Assembly: GCF_025717065.2 (NCBI RefSeq)
Contig: NZ_JAOVZO020000021.1
Span: 1 to 60,168, forward strand
Length of the DNA: 60,168 nucleotides
Direction of reading: 5' to 3'
Source of the DNA: Tahibacter soli
GTDB lineage: Bacteria; Pseudomonadota; Gammaproteobacteria; Xanthomonadales; Rhodanobacteraceae
Of this stretch, positions 17,971 to 26,610 are shown in pieces. The notes under the pieces were generated by a model. The model was given only the letters and a program-made list of their open reading frames with translations. It was not told the origin of the DNA and ran no database searches. The position numbers and the translations under genes are program-made. Numbering within the stretch: the stretch's first letter is position 1; each line of letters opens with the position of its first letter.

Positions 17971-18118
17971 AAAAGCCCGCCTTGCGGCGGGCTTCGACAT
18001 ACCGGATAAAAAAACCCGCCTTGCGGCGGGCTTCGACGTACCGGATAAAGAAAAAGCCCGCCTTGCGGCGGGCTTCAACGTACCGGATAAAAAAACCCGC
18101 CTTGCGGCGGGTTTCTAA
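17971..18118 (-). repeat. Four tandem intrinsic terminators downstream of the tRNA operon
   Basis: Four copies of a hairpin, CCCGCC-TTGC-GGCGGG with A/T tails, start at 17976, 18015, 18057 and 18096 (spacing 39, 42 and 39 bp). They are joined by a conserved linker, TACCGGATAAA. Read on the minus strand, each is an intrinsic terminator (GGCGGG followed by TTTTT). They lie directly after tRNA-Asp, so the tRNA transcript would meet four terminators in a row. The array probably arose by duplication of one unit. Confidence 0.85.
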
Positions 18119-18119
18119 T

Positions 18120-18196
18120 TGGCGGAGTGGACGGGACTCGAACCCGCGACCCTCGGCGTGACAGGCCGATATTCTAACCGACTGAACTACCACTCC
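18120..18196 (-). tRNA. tRNA-Asp (GTC)
   Basis: This is a 77-nt cloverleaf on the minus strand with 7-bp acceptor stem GGAGTGG/CCACTCC and encoded CCA. The anticodon loop CTGTCAC carries GTC, and the T-arm contains GGTTCGAAC. It is the last gene of a three-tRNA operon (Ala-Glu-Asp). Confidence 0.95.
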
Positions 18197-18247
18197 ATGA
18201 AACGTTGCTCCGTCTTTCACTCAGAGCGGCTGCTGTGCAGCTTTATT

Positions 18248-18323
18248 TGGCGTCCCCACGGGGATTCGAACCCCGGTCGCTACCGTGAAAGGGTAATGTC
18301 CTAGGCCTCTAGACGATGGGGAC
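18248..18323 (-). tRNA. tRNA-Glu (TTC)
   Basis: This is a 76-nt cloverleaf on the minus strand with acceptor stem GTCCCCA/TGGGGAC and encoded CCA. The anticodon loop CTTTCAC carries TTC, and the T-arm contains GGTTCGAAT. It lies in the middle of the Ala-Glu-Asp operon. Confidence 0.95.
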
Positions 18324-18354
18324 GTTGAACCTCTTTATACTTGTTCGTTGATCT

Positions 18355-18430
<76 letters not shown>

Positions 18431-18447
18431 CTCGCGAGAGAGGCGGA

Positions 18448-18476
18448 ATTCTAGGGAGGGCATACGAGGTCGTCAA
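18448..18476 (-). promoter_or_regulatory. Sigma-70 promoter of the tRNA operon
   Basis: On the minus strand, TTGACG (18471-18476) and TAGAAT (18448-18453) are separated by exactly 17 bp, close to consensus. The region after the -10 starts TCCGCC, a GC-rich discriminator typical of stable-RNA promoters under stringent control. tRNA-Ala begins 17 bp downstream of the -10. Confidence 0.85.
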
Positions 18477-18571
18477 TACCTTTCGCGAAATATTTTTGAC
18501 ATCACGCGCCGCGGCCGGCCGCGCGAGCGATGTGCTTGTGCGTTTCACCGCGCGCACGCTATTAACGTGTC

Positions 18572-20356
18572 ATGCACGGCATCGGATTCCTCCAGGACCT
18601 CGCGGTCATCATGGTCGTCGCGGGTCTGACGACCATCGTTTTCCATCGGCTGCGTCAGCCGGTGGTGCTCGGCTACATCCTCGCGGGCGTGCTGATCGGC
18701 CCGCACACGCCGCCTTTCGCGCTGATCACGAACGAGGAAACGATCAAGAGCATCGCCGATCTCGGCGTCGTGCTGCTGATGTTCTCGCTGGGCCTCGAAT
18801 TCAGCCTGCGGCGGCTGCGCGAAGTCGGCGTCGCCGCGCTCGTGGCGACCGGCGTCGAAGTGATGCTGATGCTGTGGATCGGCTACGAACTCGGACGCTG
18901 GTTCGGCTGGCGCACGATGGACGCGCTGTTTCTCGGCTCGCTGATGGCCATCTCGTCGACGATGCTCGTCCTGCGCAGCATCGAGGACGCGCGGCGCCAG
19001 CGCGAACGCTTCGCGCGCCTGACCATCGGCATTCTGCTCGTCGAAGACGTGTTCGCGATCGTGCTGATCGCGGTGCTGTCGGGCATCGCGATCAGCGGCG
19101 CGATCGAACCGGGCCACGCGCTCGCGACGATCGGCAAGCTGAGTCTCTTCATCGTGGTCGGCCTCGTTCTGGGATTGCTGCTGCTGCCGCGCCTCGTCGA
19201 TCACGTCGCGTCGTTCGGGCGTTCGGAGATGCTGCTCGTCACATCGCTCGGCATCTGTTTCGGCGTCAGCCTGCTCGCGGCCGAAACCGGCTTTTCGGTC
19301 GCGCTCGGCGCGTTCATTGGCGGCGCGATCGTCGCCGAGGCGAAGTCGGCGCGCCGCGTGGAGAAACTGATCGAACCGCTGCGCGACATGTTCGGCGCGC
19401 TGTTCTTCGTCGCGATCGGCCTCCTGATCGATCCGCGCATGCTCGTCGACTACGCGGTGCCGGTGATCCTCGTCGCGCTCGCGGTGATCGTCGGCAAGAC
19501 GCTCGCCTGCACGTTCGGCGGCGTCATCGCCGGCAACGACGGCCACACGTCGCTGCGCGCGGGGCTCGGGCTCGCGCAGATCGGCGAGTTCTCGTTCGTC
19601 ATCGCGGCGCTGGGCGTTTCCACCGGCGTGACGAGCGAATTTCTCTATCCGATCGCCGTGGCCGCGTCGGTGCTCACCGCGTTCGTCACGCCGTACCTGT
19701 CGCGCGCGTCCGACCGCATCGCCGACGGCGTGCGCGCGGCGATGCCGGGCAAGGTCAACGCGCTGATGAGCGCCTACGCGAACTGGATCGCGGGCCTGAA
19801 GCCCGTCGAGGAGAACGCGGCGATCGCCGCGATGCTGCGCCGCCTCGTCGTGCATATCGTCATCAACATGGCGCTCGTCGCGGCGGTGTTTCTCGGCGCC
19901 GCGTGGCTCAAGCCGCGCATCCTCGTCTGGCTGCCGCAATGGGCCGCGAGCGAAACGCTGCGCAGGAGCCTCTTGTGGTCGGCCGCGCTCGTCGTGTCGA
20001 TGCCGATGCTGATCGCGGCCTATCGCAAGGCCGACGCGCTCGGCATGGTGCTCGCCGAACTCGGCATCCGCGAAGGCGCGGCCGGCGCGCGCACTTACGC
20101 GCTGCGGCGCGTGCTGGGCAAGATGATTCCGCTCGCGATGCTGGTGATTCTCGCGCTGCTCGTGATGGCGCTCGGTTCGGCGATCCTGCCGTCGGCCGGC
20201 GTGCTGATACTCCTGCTCGCCGGCGCGCTCGCGCTCGCGGCGTTCCTGTGGCGCAGCTTCGTGCAGGTGCACGCGCGGCTGCAGACGACGCTGCGCGACG
20301 TCATGGATCCGTCAGGCAAGCCCGAGTCGCACCAGATCACCGACCACGGACACTAG
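18572..20356 (+). CDS. CPA2-family cation:proton antiporter (Kef-type)
   Basis: This 594-residue integral membrane protein has about 12 N-terminal membrane segments with Kef/CPA2 signatures: YILAGVLIGPHTP, LLMFSLGLEFSLRRL, AISSTMLVLRSIED, GILLVEDVFAIV (the functional aspartate region) and GLGLAQIGEFSFVI. The C-terminal part (about 400-575) adds further hydrophobic helices and a short cytoplasmic tail. There is no TrkA-N nucleotide-binding domain, unlike KefB/KefC. It probably exchanges K+ or Na+ for H+ at the inner membrane. Its 3' end overlaps the convergent LysR gene by four bases. Confidence 0.9.
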   Translation: MHGIGFLQDLAVIMVVAGLTTIVFHRLRQPVVLGYILAGVLIGPHTPPFALITNEETIKSIADLGVVLLMFSLGLEFSLRRLREVGVAALVATGVEVMLMLWIGYELGRWFGWRTMDALFLGSLMAISSTMLVLRSIEDARRQRERFARLTIGILLVEDVFAIVLIAVLSGIAISGAIEPGHALATIGKLSLFIVVGLVLGLLLLPRLVDHVASFGRSEMLLVTSLGICFGVSLLAAETGFSVALGAFIGGAIVAEAKSARRVEKLIEPLRDMFGALFFVAIGLLIDPRMLVDYAVPVILVALAVIVGKTLACTFGGVIAGNDGHTSLRAGLGLAQIGEFSFVIAALGVSTGVTSEFLYPIAVAASVLTAFVTPYLSRASDRIADGVRAAMPGKVNALMSAYANWIAGLKPVEENAAIAAMLRRLVVHIVINMALVAAVFLGAAWLKPRILVWLPQWAASETLRRSLLWSAALVVSMPMLIAAYRKADALGMVLAELGIREGAAGARTYALRRVLGKMIPLAMLVILALLVMALGSAILPSAGVLILLLAGALALAAFLWRSFVQVHARLQTTLRDVMDPSGKPESHQITDHGH

Positions 20357-21258
20357 CCTCGCGTGCACGCCCCGTCACGCACGAACCGCGCGGTGACGAA
20401 ATCGACCAGCGCGCCGATCGCCGGCGACAGCTGGCGGCGGCTCGGATACACCGCGTAGACGCCGCCGACCGTGCGGCGATATTCCGGCATGACGTGCACG
20501 AGCCGTCCGGTTTCGAGATCGCGCTCGACGAGCATCGTCGGCACCAGCGCGATGCCGAGGCCCGCGCGCGCGCCGGCGGCGAGCGCGCGGGCCGCGTTCG
20601 CGGCGAAACGGCCGGCGACGCGCACCTCCTCGGTGCCGTGCGGCCCGTCGAGCCGCCATGTCGTACGGGTGCCGCCGGTCGGCATATTGATGCAGTCGTG
20701 CGCGGCGAGATCGGCGACGCGCACCGGCGTGCCGCGCGCGGCGAGATACGCCGGGCTCGCGACGAGCACCTTCTGCGCGTCGGCGAGCTTGCGCGCGACG
20801 AGGCTCGAATCGGGCATCGCGCCGGCGCGGAACGCGAGGTCGTAGCCTTCGCCGACGAGATCCACCGGGTCGTCGTCGAGCTTGAATTCGAGCGACAGGC
20901 GCGGATACGGCGCGAGGAATTCGGCGATGAAGTCGGGCGAGAAGTGCTCGAGGAAGTCGGCCGGCGCCGCGACGCGCAGCGTGCCGCGCGGTTCGTGGCT
21001 CGATTCGGCGAGATCGCGCCGCGCGAGTTCGATTTCCTCGACGCCGGCCGCGCTGCGGTCGAAAAACTCGCGGCCCGCCGTCGTCAGCGACAGCTTGCGC
21101 GTCGAGCGCTGCAACAGGCGCGTGCCGAGTTCCGATTCGAGCTGCTGCACGCGCCGGCTGACCGTATTGGACGGCAACCCGAGCCGCCGCGCCGCGCCGG
21201 CGAAACTGCCCGCGCGCACGGTGTGGACGAAAACCGCGACGCCGTTGAGATCGATCAT
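20353..21258 (-). CDS. LysR-family regulator, divergent from the azoreductase
   Basis: This 301-residue protein has an N-terminal winged helix (VFVHTVRAGSFAGAARRLGL, NTVSRRVQQLESELGTRLL) and a type-2 periplasmic-binding-like effector domain. The C-terminal LysR signature GRLVHVMPEYRRTVGGVYAVY is complete. It is transcribed divergently from azoR (start 21425) with 166 bp between, the classic arrangement for a LysR regulator of its neighbour, probably responding to a quinone or aromatic electrophile. The stop overlaps the end of the antiporter gene on the other strand. Confidence 0.9.
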   Translation of the reverse strand: MIDLNGVAVFVHTVRAGSFAGAARRLGLPSNTVSRRVQQLESELGTRLLQRSTRKLSLTTAGREFFDRSAAGVEEIELARRDLAESSHEPRGTLRVAAPADFLEHFSPDFIAEFLAPYPRLSLEFKLDDDPVDLVGEGYDLAFRAGAMPDSSLVARKLADAQKVLVASPAYLAARGTPVRVADLAAHDCINMPTGGTRTTWRLDGPHGTEEVRVAGRFAANAARALAAGARAGLGIALVPTMLVERDLETGRLVHVMPEYRRTVGGVYAVYPSRRQLSPAIGALVDFVTARFVRDGACTRG

Positions 21259-21424
21259 CGATTGCTGCCATTCATGGACGACTGAAATCCGATTCTTCCA
21301 GCTACCGCCGCAATCGGCCAGTGCCTATCTTGGCGGCACACCGCCTCGGCGCCGGCGCCATGGCTTTCTTCGAACCCCACCGGCCGCGTTTCGCGCGGCA
21401 CGGTTTCCATTGCCCGAGGATTCC

Positions 21425-22033
21425 ATGAGCACTTTGCTGCATATCGATTCGAGCGCGCGCCGCACCGGTTCCGTGTCGCGCCGCCTGACCGCGCGCTTCG
21501 TCGAGGAATGGCGCCGCCGCCATCCGGACGGCCGCGTGATCGAGCGCGATCTTGCGCTCGACGCGCCGCCGCACGTCGACGAGGCGATCATCGGCGCGTA
21601 CTTCACGCCGGACGACGCGCGCAGCGACGCGCAGCGCGCGACGCTCGCGCAGTCCGACGCGCTCGTCGACGAACTGCTCGCCGCCGACACGATCGTGATC
21701 GGCGCGCCGATGTACAACTTCGCGCTGCCGTCGTCGCTCAAGGCCTGGATCGATCACGTCGTGCGCGTCGGCCGCACGTTTTCCTACGGCGCCGGCGGCC
21801 CGCAGGGTCTCGTCCGGGGCAAGCGCGTCGTGGTGATCCTGTCGCGCGGCGGCGTGTACTCCGACGGACCCGCGCAGGCGATGGATTTCCAGACCGGCTA
21901 CCTGCGCGGCGTGCTCGGATTCATCGGCATCGCCGACGTGGAATTCGTCGCGGCCGAAGGCGTCGCGCATGGCGAAGAGAATGCGCGCGAGGCGATCGCG
22001 AAGGCGGAGGATCAACTGCTGGCCGCAGCGTGA
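21425..22033 (+). CDS. azoR: FMN-dependent NADH:quinone/azo reductase
   Basis: This 202-residue protein has the flavodoxin-like fold of AzoR: the phosphate-binding IDSSARRTGSVSRRLT at the N-terminus, the MYNFALPSSLKAWIDHV flavin loop and SRGGVYSD. It reduces quinones and azo dyes with NADH through bound FMN and protects against electrophilic quinones. I chose the ATG at 21425 (GAGGATTCC ahead); the longer frame to 20882 is antisense to the LysR gene. The divergent LysR is the likely regulator. Confidence 0.9.
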   Translation: MSTLLHIDSSARRTGSVSRRLTARFVEEWRRRHPDGRVIERDLALDAPPHVDEAIIGAYFTPDDARSDAQRATLAQSDALVDELLAADTIVIGAPMYNFALPSSLKAWIDHVVRVGRTFSYGAGGPQGLVRGKRVVVILSRGGVYSDGPAQAMDFQTGYLRGVLGFIGIADVEFVAAEGVAHGEENAREAIAKAEDQLLAAA

Positions 22034-22097
22034 CGGGCCTGCGGCAAGTCGACGCAGAAAGGTTGAGCATGGCGCCGCGCCCACTACCATGGCGGGC

Positions 22098-22847
22098 ATG
22101 CCAGACAAGAATCGTCGAGCCATGCCGCCAGTTTCGCGTTGGTCGTTTGCCGGTTTCGCCTTCGCCGTCGCAGTGCTTTTGCCGGCAGCCAAGGCGCGCG
22201 CCGACGACGACATGATCGAACGCCTCGCCGCGTGCGCCGCCTGCCACGGCGCGCGCGGCGAAGGCGCGCCCGGTGCCGAGTACTACCCGCATCTGGCCGG
22301 CAAGCCCGCCGGCTACCTGCTCGAACAATTGCAGGGTTTTCGCGACGGGCGCCGCCAGAGCCCGCAGATGACGTGGCTCGTGCAGTTCATGGACGACGCG
22401 TGGATGCGGGAAATCGCCGCGTTCTACGCCGCGCAGCCGCCGCGCACGCGCGCCGCCGATACCGGCGCCGCCGCGTTGACCGCCGACCTGCGCGCGCGCG
22501 CCGAAACGCTCGTGCGCGACGGCGACAAGGCCGCCGGCGTGCCCGCCTGCGCCGCGTGCCACGGCGCCGATCTCGCGGGCGTCGAGCCCGGCGTACCGGC
22601 GCTCGTCGGCCTGCCGGCCGACTACGTCATCGCGCAGCTCGGCGGCTGGCGCGAAGGCGTGCGCCGCGGCGTCGCGCCCGACTGCATGGCCGACGTCGCG
22701 AACAAACTGACGCCCGATCACATCCGCGCGGTGGCCGTCTGGCTGTCGCAGCAGTCGCACGACGACGGCCGGCGTCCGGCACCCGCCGGCAGCGTGGTAT
22801 CGCCGGTGGCCTGCGGCGGCCTTGCGCACGCGGCGGTGACGCCGTGA
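22098..22847 (+). CDS. Periplasmic diheme cytochrome c (c4-like)
   Basis: This 249-residue protein has a signal peptide (WSFAGFAFAVAVLLPAAKARA) and two class I heme domains: CAACH at about 45-49 (KPAGYLLEQLQGFRDGRRQ follows) and a second CAACH at about 150. Both halves keep the LAGxPAxYLxxQLxxFR pattern of cytochrome c4. Starts at 22089, 22098 and 22122 are possible; 22098 is a compromise. The last 25 residues are an unusual tail. It overlaps the next cytochrome gene by four bases, so both act together in periplasmic electron transfer. Confidence 0.85.
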   Translation: MPDKNRRAMPPVSRWSFAGFAFAVAVLLPAAKARADDDMIERLAACAACHGARGEGAPGAEYYPHLAGKPAGYLLEQLQGFRDGRRQSPQMTWLVQFMDDAWMREIAAFYAAQPPRTRAADTGAAALTADLRARAETLVRDGDKAAGVPACAACHGADLAGVEPGVPALVGLPADYVIAQLGGWREGVRRGVAPDCMADVANKLTPDHIRAVAVWLSQQSHDDGRRPAPAGSVVSPVACGGLAHAAVTP

Positions 22848-24148
22848 GCCGCGCGTCGCGCTGGATCACGCGCGCGTTCGTCGCGACGCCGTTCGTACTG
22901 CTCGCGCTCGCCGTCGGCGGCGCGCTGTTCGGCCTGCAGGGCGGCTTCGCGCCGTACGCGGTGCCGCCGGCCGGAACCGGCGGCGAACGCGTCGACGCCG
23001 ACGCCGCGACGATCGCGCGCGGCGAATACCTCGCGCGCCTCGGCAACTGCGCGACGTGCCACACGACGCGCGGCGGCACGCCGCTCGCCGGCGGGCGCGC
23101 GTTCGTCACCGACTACGGCACGATCCACAGCACGAACCTGACGCCCGATGTCGCGACCGGCCTCGGCGAATGGTCGCGCGACGAATTCCGCCACGCGATG
23201 CGCCACGGCGTCAGCCGGCATGGCGTGCTTTATCCCGTTTTTCCGTATGCGAACTTTGCCGCATTGACCGACGTCGACCTCGACGCGCTGTTCGCGTACC
23301 TGCGCTCGCTCGCGCCGGCGGTCGCCGCGGCGCCGCCGAACCGCCTCGAGTTTCCCGCGAGCTGGCGCGGCGCGCTCGTCGGCTGGCGCATGCTGACGTA
23401 CCGGCCCGCGCCGTTCGCGGACGATCCGAAGCAGTCGCCGCAGTGGAACCGCGGCCGTTATCTCGTCGACGGTCTCGGCCACTGCGCGATGTGTCACGGC
23501 GAACGCGGCATGCTCGGCTCGCTGCCGCGCGAGGGCTATCTTGCCGGCGGACGCATTCCGGGCCTCGGCTGGTATGCGCCGCCGCTCGACGAGCGCCAGC
23601 TCGCGCGCTTCGACGTCGAACAGCTCGCCGGCTATCTGCGCTCGGGCGTATCCGAACGCGGCGCCGCGTACGGGCCGATGGCCGAAGTGGTGTATTCGAG
23701 CCTGAAGCACCTGACCGACGCCGACGCGACCGCGATGGCGACGTATCTCAAATCGATCCCGGCGCATCCGCTGCCGCGCGCGAACACGCTCGCCGCGCCG
23801 CTCGGCGCGACCGCCGCCGGCAACGGCCGCCGGCTGTACGAGGAACACTGCGCCGACTGCCACGGCCGCGACGGCCGCGGGCGCGGCCTCGACCATCCGC
23901 CGCTCGACCGCGCGGTGTCGCTGACGGCGCCCGATCCGATCAATGCCGTGCGCATCGTGCTGTACGGCGCGGTGCCGCCGACGACCGCACGGAACCCGCG
24001 ACCGCATTCGATGCCGCCGTTCGCGCAGAAGCTCGCCAGCGCCGACATCGCCGCGGTCGTGAGCTACGCGCGCGCCGCCTGGGGCAGCCAGCCGATTCCG
24101 GTATCCTCCGACGACGTGCAGCGGCTGCACGGCATCGTCCTCGATTGA
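22844..24148 (+). CDS. Membrane-anchored triheme cytochrome c (dehydrogenase cytochrome-subunit type)
   Basis: This 434-residue protein starts at a GTG that overlaps the previous stop (GTGA). An N-terminal anchor (RAFVATPFVLLALAVGGALF) is followed by three heme sites, CATCH, CAMCH and CADCH. The order and the THSTNLTPD-like motif (here IHSTNLTPDVATGLG) match the cytochrome subunits of membrane alcohol, gluconate and molybdenum-hydroxylase-type dehydrogenases. Such subunits pass electrons to ubiquinone or oxidases. No dehydrogenase is adjacent. A clear paralogue at 46030 does sit with a molybdenum hydroxylase. Confidence 0.85.
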   Translation: MSRASRWITRAFVATPFVLLALAVGGALFGLQGGFAPYAVPPAGTGGERVDADAATIARGEYLARLGNCATCHTTRGGTPLAGGRAFVTDYGTIHSTNLTPDVATGLGEWSRDEFRHAMRHGVSRHGVLYPVFPYANFAALTDVDLDALFAYLRSLAPAVAAAPPNRLEFPASWRGALVGWRMLTYRPAPFADDPKQSPQWNRGRYLVDGLGHCAMCHGERGMLGSLPREGYLAGGRIPGLGWYAPPLDERQLARFDVEQLAGYLRSGVSERGAAYGPMAEVVYSSLKHLTDADATAMATYLKSIPAHPLPRANTLAAPLGATAAGNGRRLYEEHCADCHGRDGRGRGLDHPPLDRAVSLTAPDPINAVRIVLYGAVPPTTARNPRPHSMPPFAQKLASADIAAVVSYARAAWGSQPIPVSSDDVQRLHGIVLD

Positions 24149-24164
24149 ATGACCGCGTAAACTC

Positions 24165-24473
24165 ATGAACGCCGACGTCTCGATCAGCCTTGCTTTCATC
24201 CTGTTCTTTCCGTGGTTCGCGATCTTGGGCGGCCTGTTCGCGTTCTTTCCGCGCACGCCGCGCGGACCGGCGCGGCGCGTGTTCGACGTCGCCACGCTCG
24301 CCGCGGCGGCGGCGCTGTCGATCTGGGCGATGCGCTGGGGCTACCTCAACGCCGACGCGAACGCCGGCAACATGTGGAAACAAATACTCGCGACGTTGAC
24401 CGCCTACGGCATGTTTCTCGCGGTGCTCGCGATCGCGCTGCCGCTGCGGCGTCTGCTGCTGAAAAAGGCGTAG
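24165..24473 (+). CDS. Small membrane protein with three hydrophobic segments
   Basis: A 102-residue protein starting at ATG 24165. Three hydrophobic helices are visible, at about residues 7-27 (ISLAFILFFPWFAILGGLFAF), 42-56 and 74-95. A conserved-looking WAMRWGYLNADAN loop precedes the last one, and the protein ends in a basic tail (RRLLLKKA). I do not recognise the family. It lies 16 bp after the triheme cytochrome and 2 bp before the glycosylase-family gene, so it belongs to the same operon. It may assist a cytochrome or oxidase. Confidence 0.7.
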   Translation: MNADVSISLAFILFFPWFAILGGLFAFFPRTPRGPARRVFDVATLAAAAALSIWAMRWGYLNADANAGNMWKQILATLTAYGMFLAVLAIALPLRRLLLKKA

Positions 24474-24475
24474 CG

Positions 24476-25063
24476 ATGGCGGCCGGCGCGGGCGACTGGC
24501 GACGCGCGCTGGCCGAGGCCCGCGCGTGCACGCACTGCGCGTCCGTGCTGCCGCTCGAACCGAAGCCGATCCTGCAGGTCGATCCGCACGCGCGCATCCT
24601 CATCGCGGGACAAGCGCCGGGCCGGCGCGCGCACGATGCCGGCATTCCGTTCGACGATGCGAGCGGCGATCGCCTGCGCGCCTGGCTCGGCGTCGATCGC
24701 GACACGTTCTACGACGCGCGGCGCATCGCGATCGTGCCGATGGGCCTGTGCTTTCCCGGCACCGCGAAAGGCGGCGACCTGCCGCCGCTCGCCGCGTGCG
24801 CGCCGCTGTGGCGCACGCGATTGCTGAATCTGATGCCGGAGATTCAACTGACGCTCGTGATCGGCCGCTACGCGCAGGCGTGGCATCTGCCCGAAGCCGG
24901 CGACGTGACCGCCGCGGTGACCGGCTGGCGCGCGCACTGGCCGGCCGTCGTGCCGCTGCCGCATCCGAGTCCGCGCAACCAGGCGTGGCTCAAGCGCAAT
25001 CCGTGGTTCGCGGCCGACCTCCTGCCGCGATTGCGCGAACGCGTCGCCGAGCTCGTCGGCTGA
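24476..25063 (+). CDS. Uracil-DNA-glycosylase-superfamily protein
   Basis: This 195-residue protein has the UDG-fold motifs AGQAPGRRAHDAGIPFDDASG (motif 1 region, about 43-63) and LPHPSPRN (motif 2, about 164-171), and an N-terminal CTHC pair. It resembles the family 4/5-like glycosylase group more than Ung. The Fe-S cluster ligands of that group are only partly evident. If active it would remove uracil or related bases from DNA. The ATG at 24476 lies two bases after the membrane-protein stop. Its place at the end of a cytochrome operon is odd. Confidence 0.75.
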   Translation: MAAGAGDWRRALAEARACTHCASVLPLEPKPILQVDPHARILIAGQAPGRRAHDAGIPFDDASGDRLRAWLGVDRDTFYDARRIAIVPMGLCFPGTAKGGDLPPLAACAPLWRTRLLNLMPEIQLTLVIGRYAQAWHLPEAGDVTAAVTGWRAHWPAVVPLPHPSPRNQAWLKRNPWFAADLLPRLRERVAELVG

Positions 25064-25133
25064 CGCGATTGCCGCTTTCGCCGCGATGCTGCGTAACCGG
25101 TCGCATCACAGGCGGAAAACGAAGGGAGTCATC

Positions 25134-26606
25134 ATGCGCATCCACCTCCTGCCGGCGCTCGCCGCGCTGGCCGCCGCGACCGCGGTCCGTGCCGGTCCCG
25201 GCGATTTTGACCCGGCGTTCGGCGCGAACGGCAAGACCGCCGTCGCGTTCGACCAGCCGGGCGGCAACCGCGCCGACCGCGCGATCGCGACGATTCCGCT
25301 GGCCGGCGGCGGGCTGCTCGTCGTCGGCAGCGTCGAGCCGCGCGTCAACGCGCACGACATCGTCGGCTTCGCGCGCCTGTTGCCGAACGGCCAGCGCGAT
25401 ACGACGTTCGGCACCGACGGCAAGGTCGTGCAGGAAACGGTGTTCGAGCGCATCGTCGACGCGGGCGTCGACAACGACGGCCGCATCTTCGTCGGCGGGC
25501 AGTTTCGCGACCCGAACGGCGGCGATCTCGAATTCGGCGTCATGCGCTACACCGCCGCGGGCCAGCCGGACCTCGGCTACGGCTTCTTCGGCCTCGCGGT
25601 TGCCGGCTTCGAACGCGGCGGCAACAACAACGACGCGCTGTCGGCGATTCGCGTGAGCTTCGGCGGCGAGGTGTTCGCCGTCGGCAGCGTCAAGATCGGC
25701 GCGGCGGCCGACGTCGACTTCGGCGTCGCGAACTTCGACGTCAACGGTGCGCTCGACACGAGCTTCAGCGACGACGGACTGCTCACGATCGCGTTCGACC
25801 TCGACGGCGCGGCCGCGCCCGACGACGCGCTCGCGCTCAGCGAATGGAACCCCAACACCATGCGCGTGGCCGGCACCGCGCTGCGCGCCGACGGCACGCG
25901 CGTCGTCGCGGTCGCGTCGTTCCTCACGAGCACCGGCATCCTGACGCCGGCGTTCTGCAGCGACACGTCGTGCCAGGGCGTACAGGGATCGCTCGTGGCG
26001 GGGCCGGGCAAGCGCACCTTCAAGTTCGACCCGACGGTCGCGAGCACCGACTTCGTCACCGGCGGCGCGCTGCAGACCGGTACGGGCGGCGGCTTCGCGG
26101 TCGTCGGCACCTCGACGACGACGGGATCGGTTGCGGTGCGCGGCGCGATCGGCGTGATGACGCAGAGCGGCCTGCTGCTGCCGCGCGCCGGCGACCCGCG
26201 GTTCGGCCGTGCGCTGATCGACCTCGGCAACCCGACGGTGCCGACGTCGGTCGTGCACCGGTTCGGCGACGCGCACTGGATCGTCGCGGGCTACCTCGGC
26301 GCGTCGCCTGCCATGGTCGGCTTCGCCGGCTACTTCGACGCGAACGTCGAGGCGGATACGAGCTTCACGATGTCGAGCCTCGGCGGCCCGCCGCTGCCGT
26401 CGGCGTACCAGCTCATCGAGTTTCCGCGCCAGAACGCCGCGCAGCCGGTGGAGACGTATCCGGCATCGCTCGCGATCGATACCGAGCAGCGCATCGTCGG
26501 CGCCGGCTCGCGGCTTTGGGCGCGGTCGACGGGGATCGAAGACACCGACTACGCGGTGTTCCGTCTCGACGACAGCGATGCGATCTTCGCGGACGGGTTC
26601 GAGTGA
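25134..26606 (+). CDS. Secreted protein with delta-60-type repeats and IFADGFE tail
   Basis: This 490-residue protein has a signal peptide (MRIHLLPALAALAAATAVRA), then four or more repeats of the delta-60/beta-propeller type, each near GDFDPAFGANGK, RDTTFGTDGKV, LGYGFFGLA and LDTSFSDDGLL. The second half is Thr/Gly-rich beta sequence with a disulfide-type CSDTSC. The last seven residues are IFADGFE, shared with the proteins at 52292 and (as IFGNGFQ) 34053. It is probably exported to the periplasm, surface or medium. The function is unknown. The ATG follows GAAGGGAGTCATC. Confidence 0.8.
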   Translation: MRIHLLPALAALAAATAVRAGPGDFDPAFGANGKTAVAFDQPGGNRADRAIATIPLAGGGLLVVGSVEPRVNAHDIVGFARLLPNGQRDTTFGTDGKVVQETVFERIVDAGVDNDGRIFVGGQFRDPNGGDLEFGVMRYTAAGQPDLGYGFFGLAVAGFERGGNNNDALSAIRVSFGGEVFAVGSVKIGAAADVDFGVANFDVNGALDTSFSDDGLLTIAFDLDGAAAPDDALALSEWNPNTMRVAGTALRADGTRVVAVASFLTSTGILTPAFCSDTSCQGVQGSLVAGPGKRTFKFDPTVASTDFVTGGALQTGTGGGFAVVGTSTTTGSVAVRGAIGVMTQSGLLLPRAGDPRFGRALIDLGNPTVPTSVVHRFGDAHWIVAGYLGASPAMVGFAGYFDANVEADTSFTMSSLGGPPLPSAYQLIEFPRQNAAQPVETYPASLAIDTEQRIVGAGSRLWARSTGIEDTDYAVFRLDDSDAIFADGFE

Positions 26607-26610
26607 CGCG

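Noticed and set aside
17909-18118. A 69-residue plus-strand ORF with repeated ARLAAGF segments
   Set aside because: It is only a translation of the tandem terminator hairpins after the tRNA operon; the repeat period and T-runs are terminator structure.
18496-21285. A 929-residue plus-strand ORF
   Set aside because: Out-of-frame shadow of the CPA2 antiporter and antisense to LysR; no motifs.
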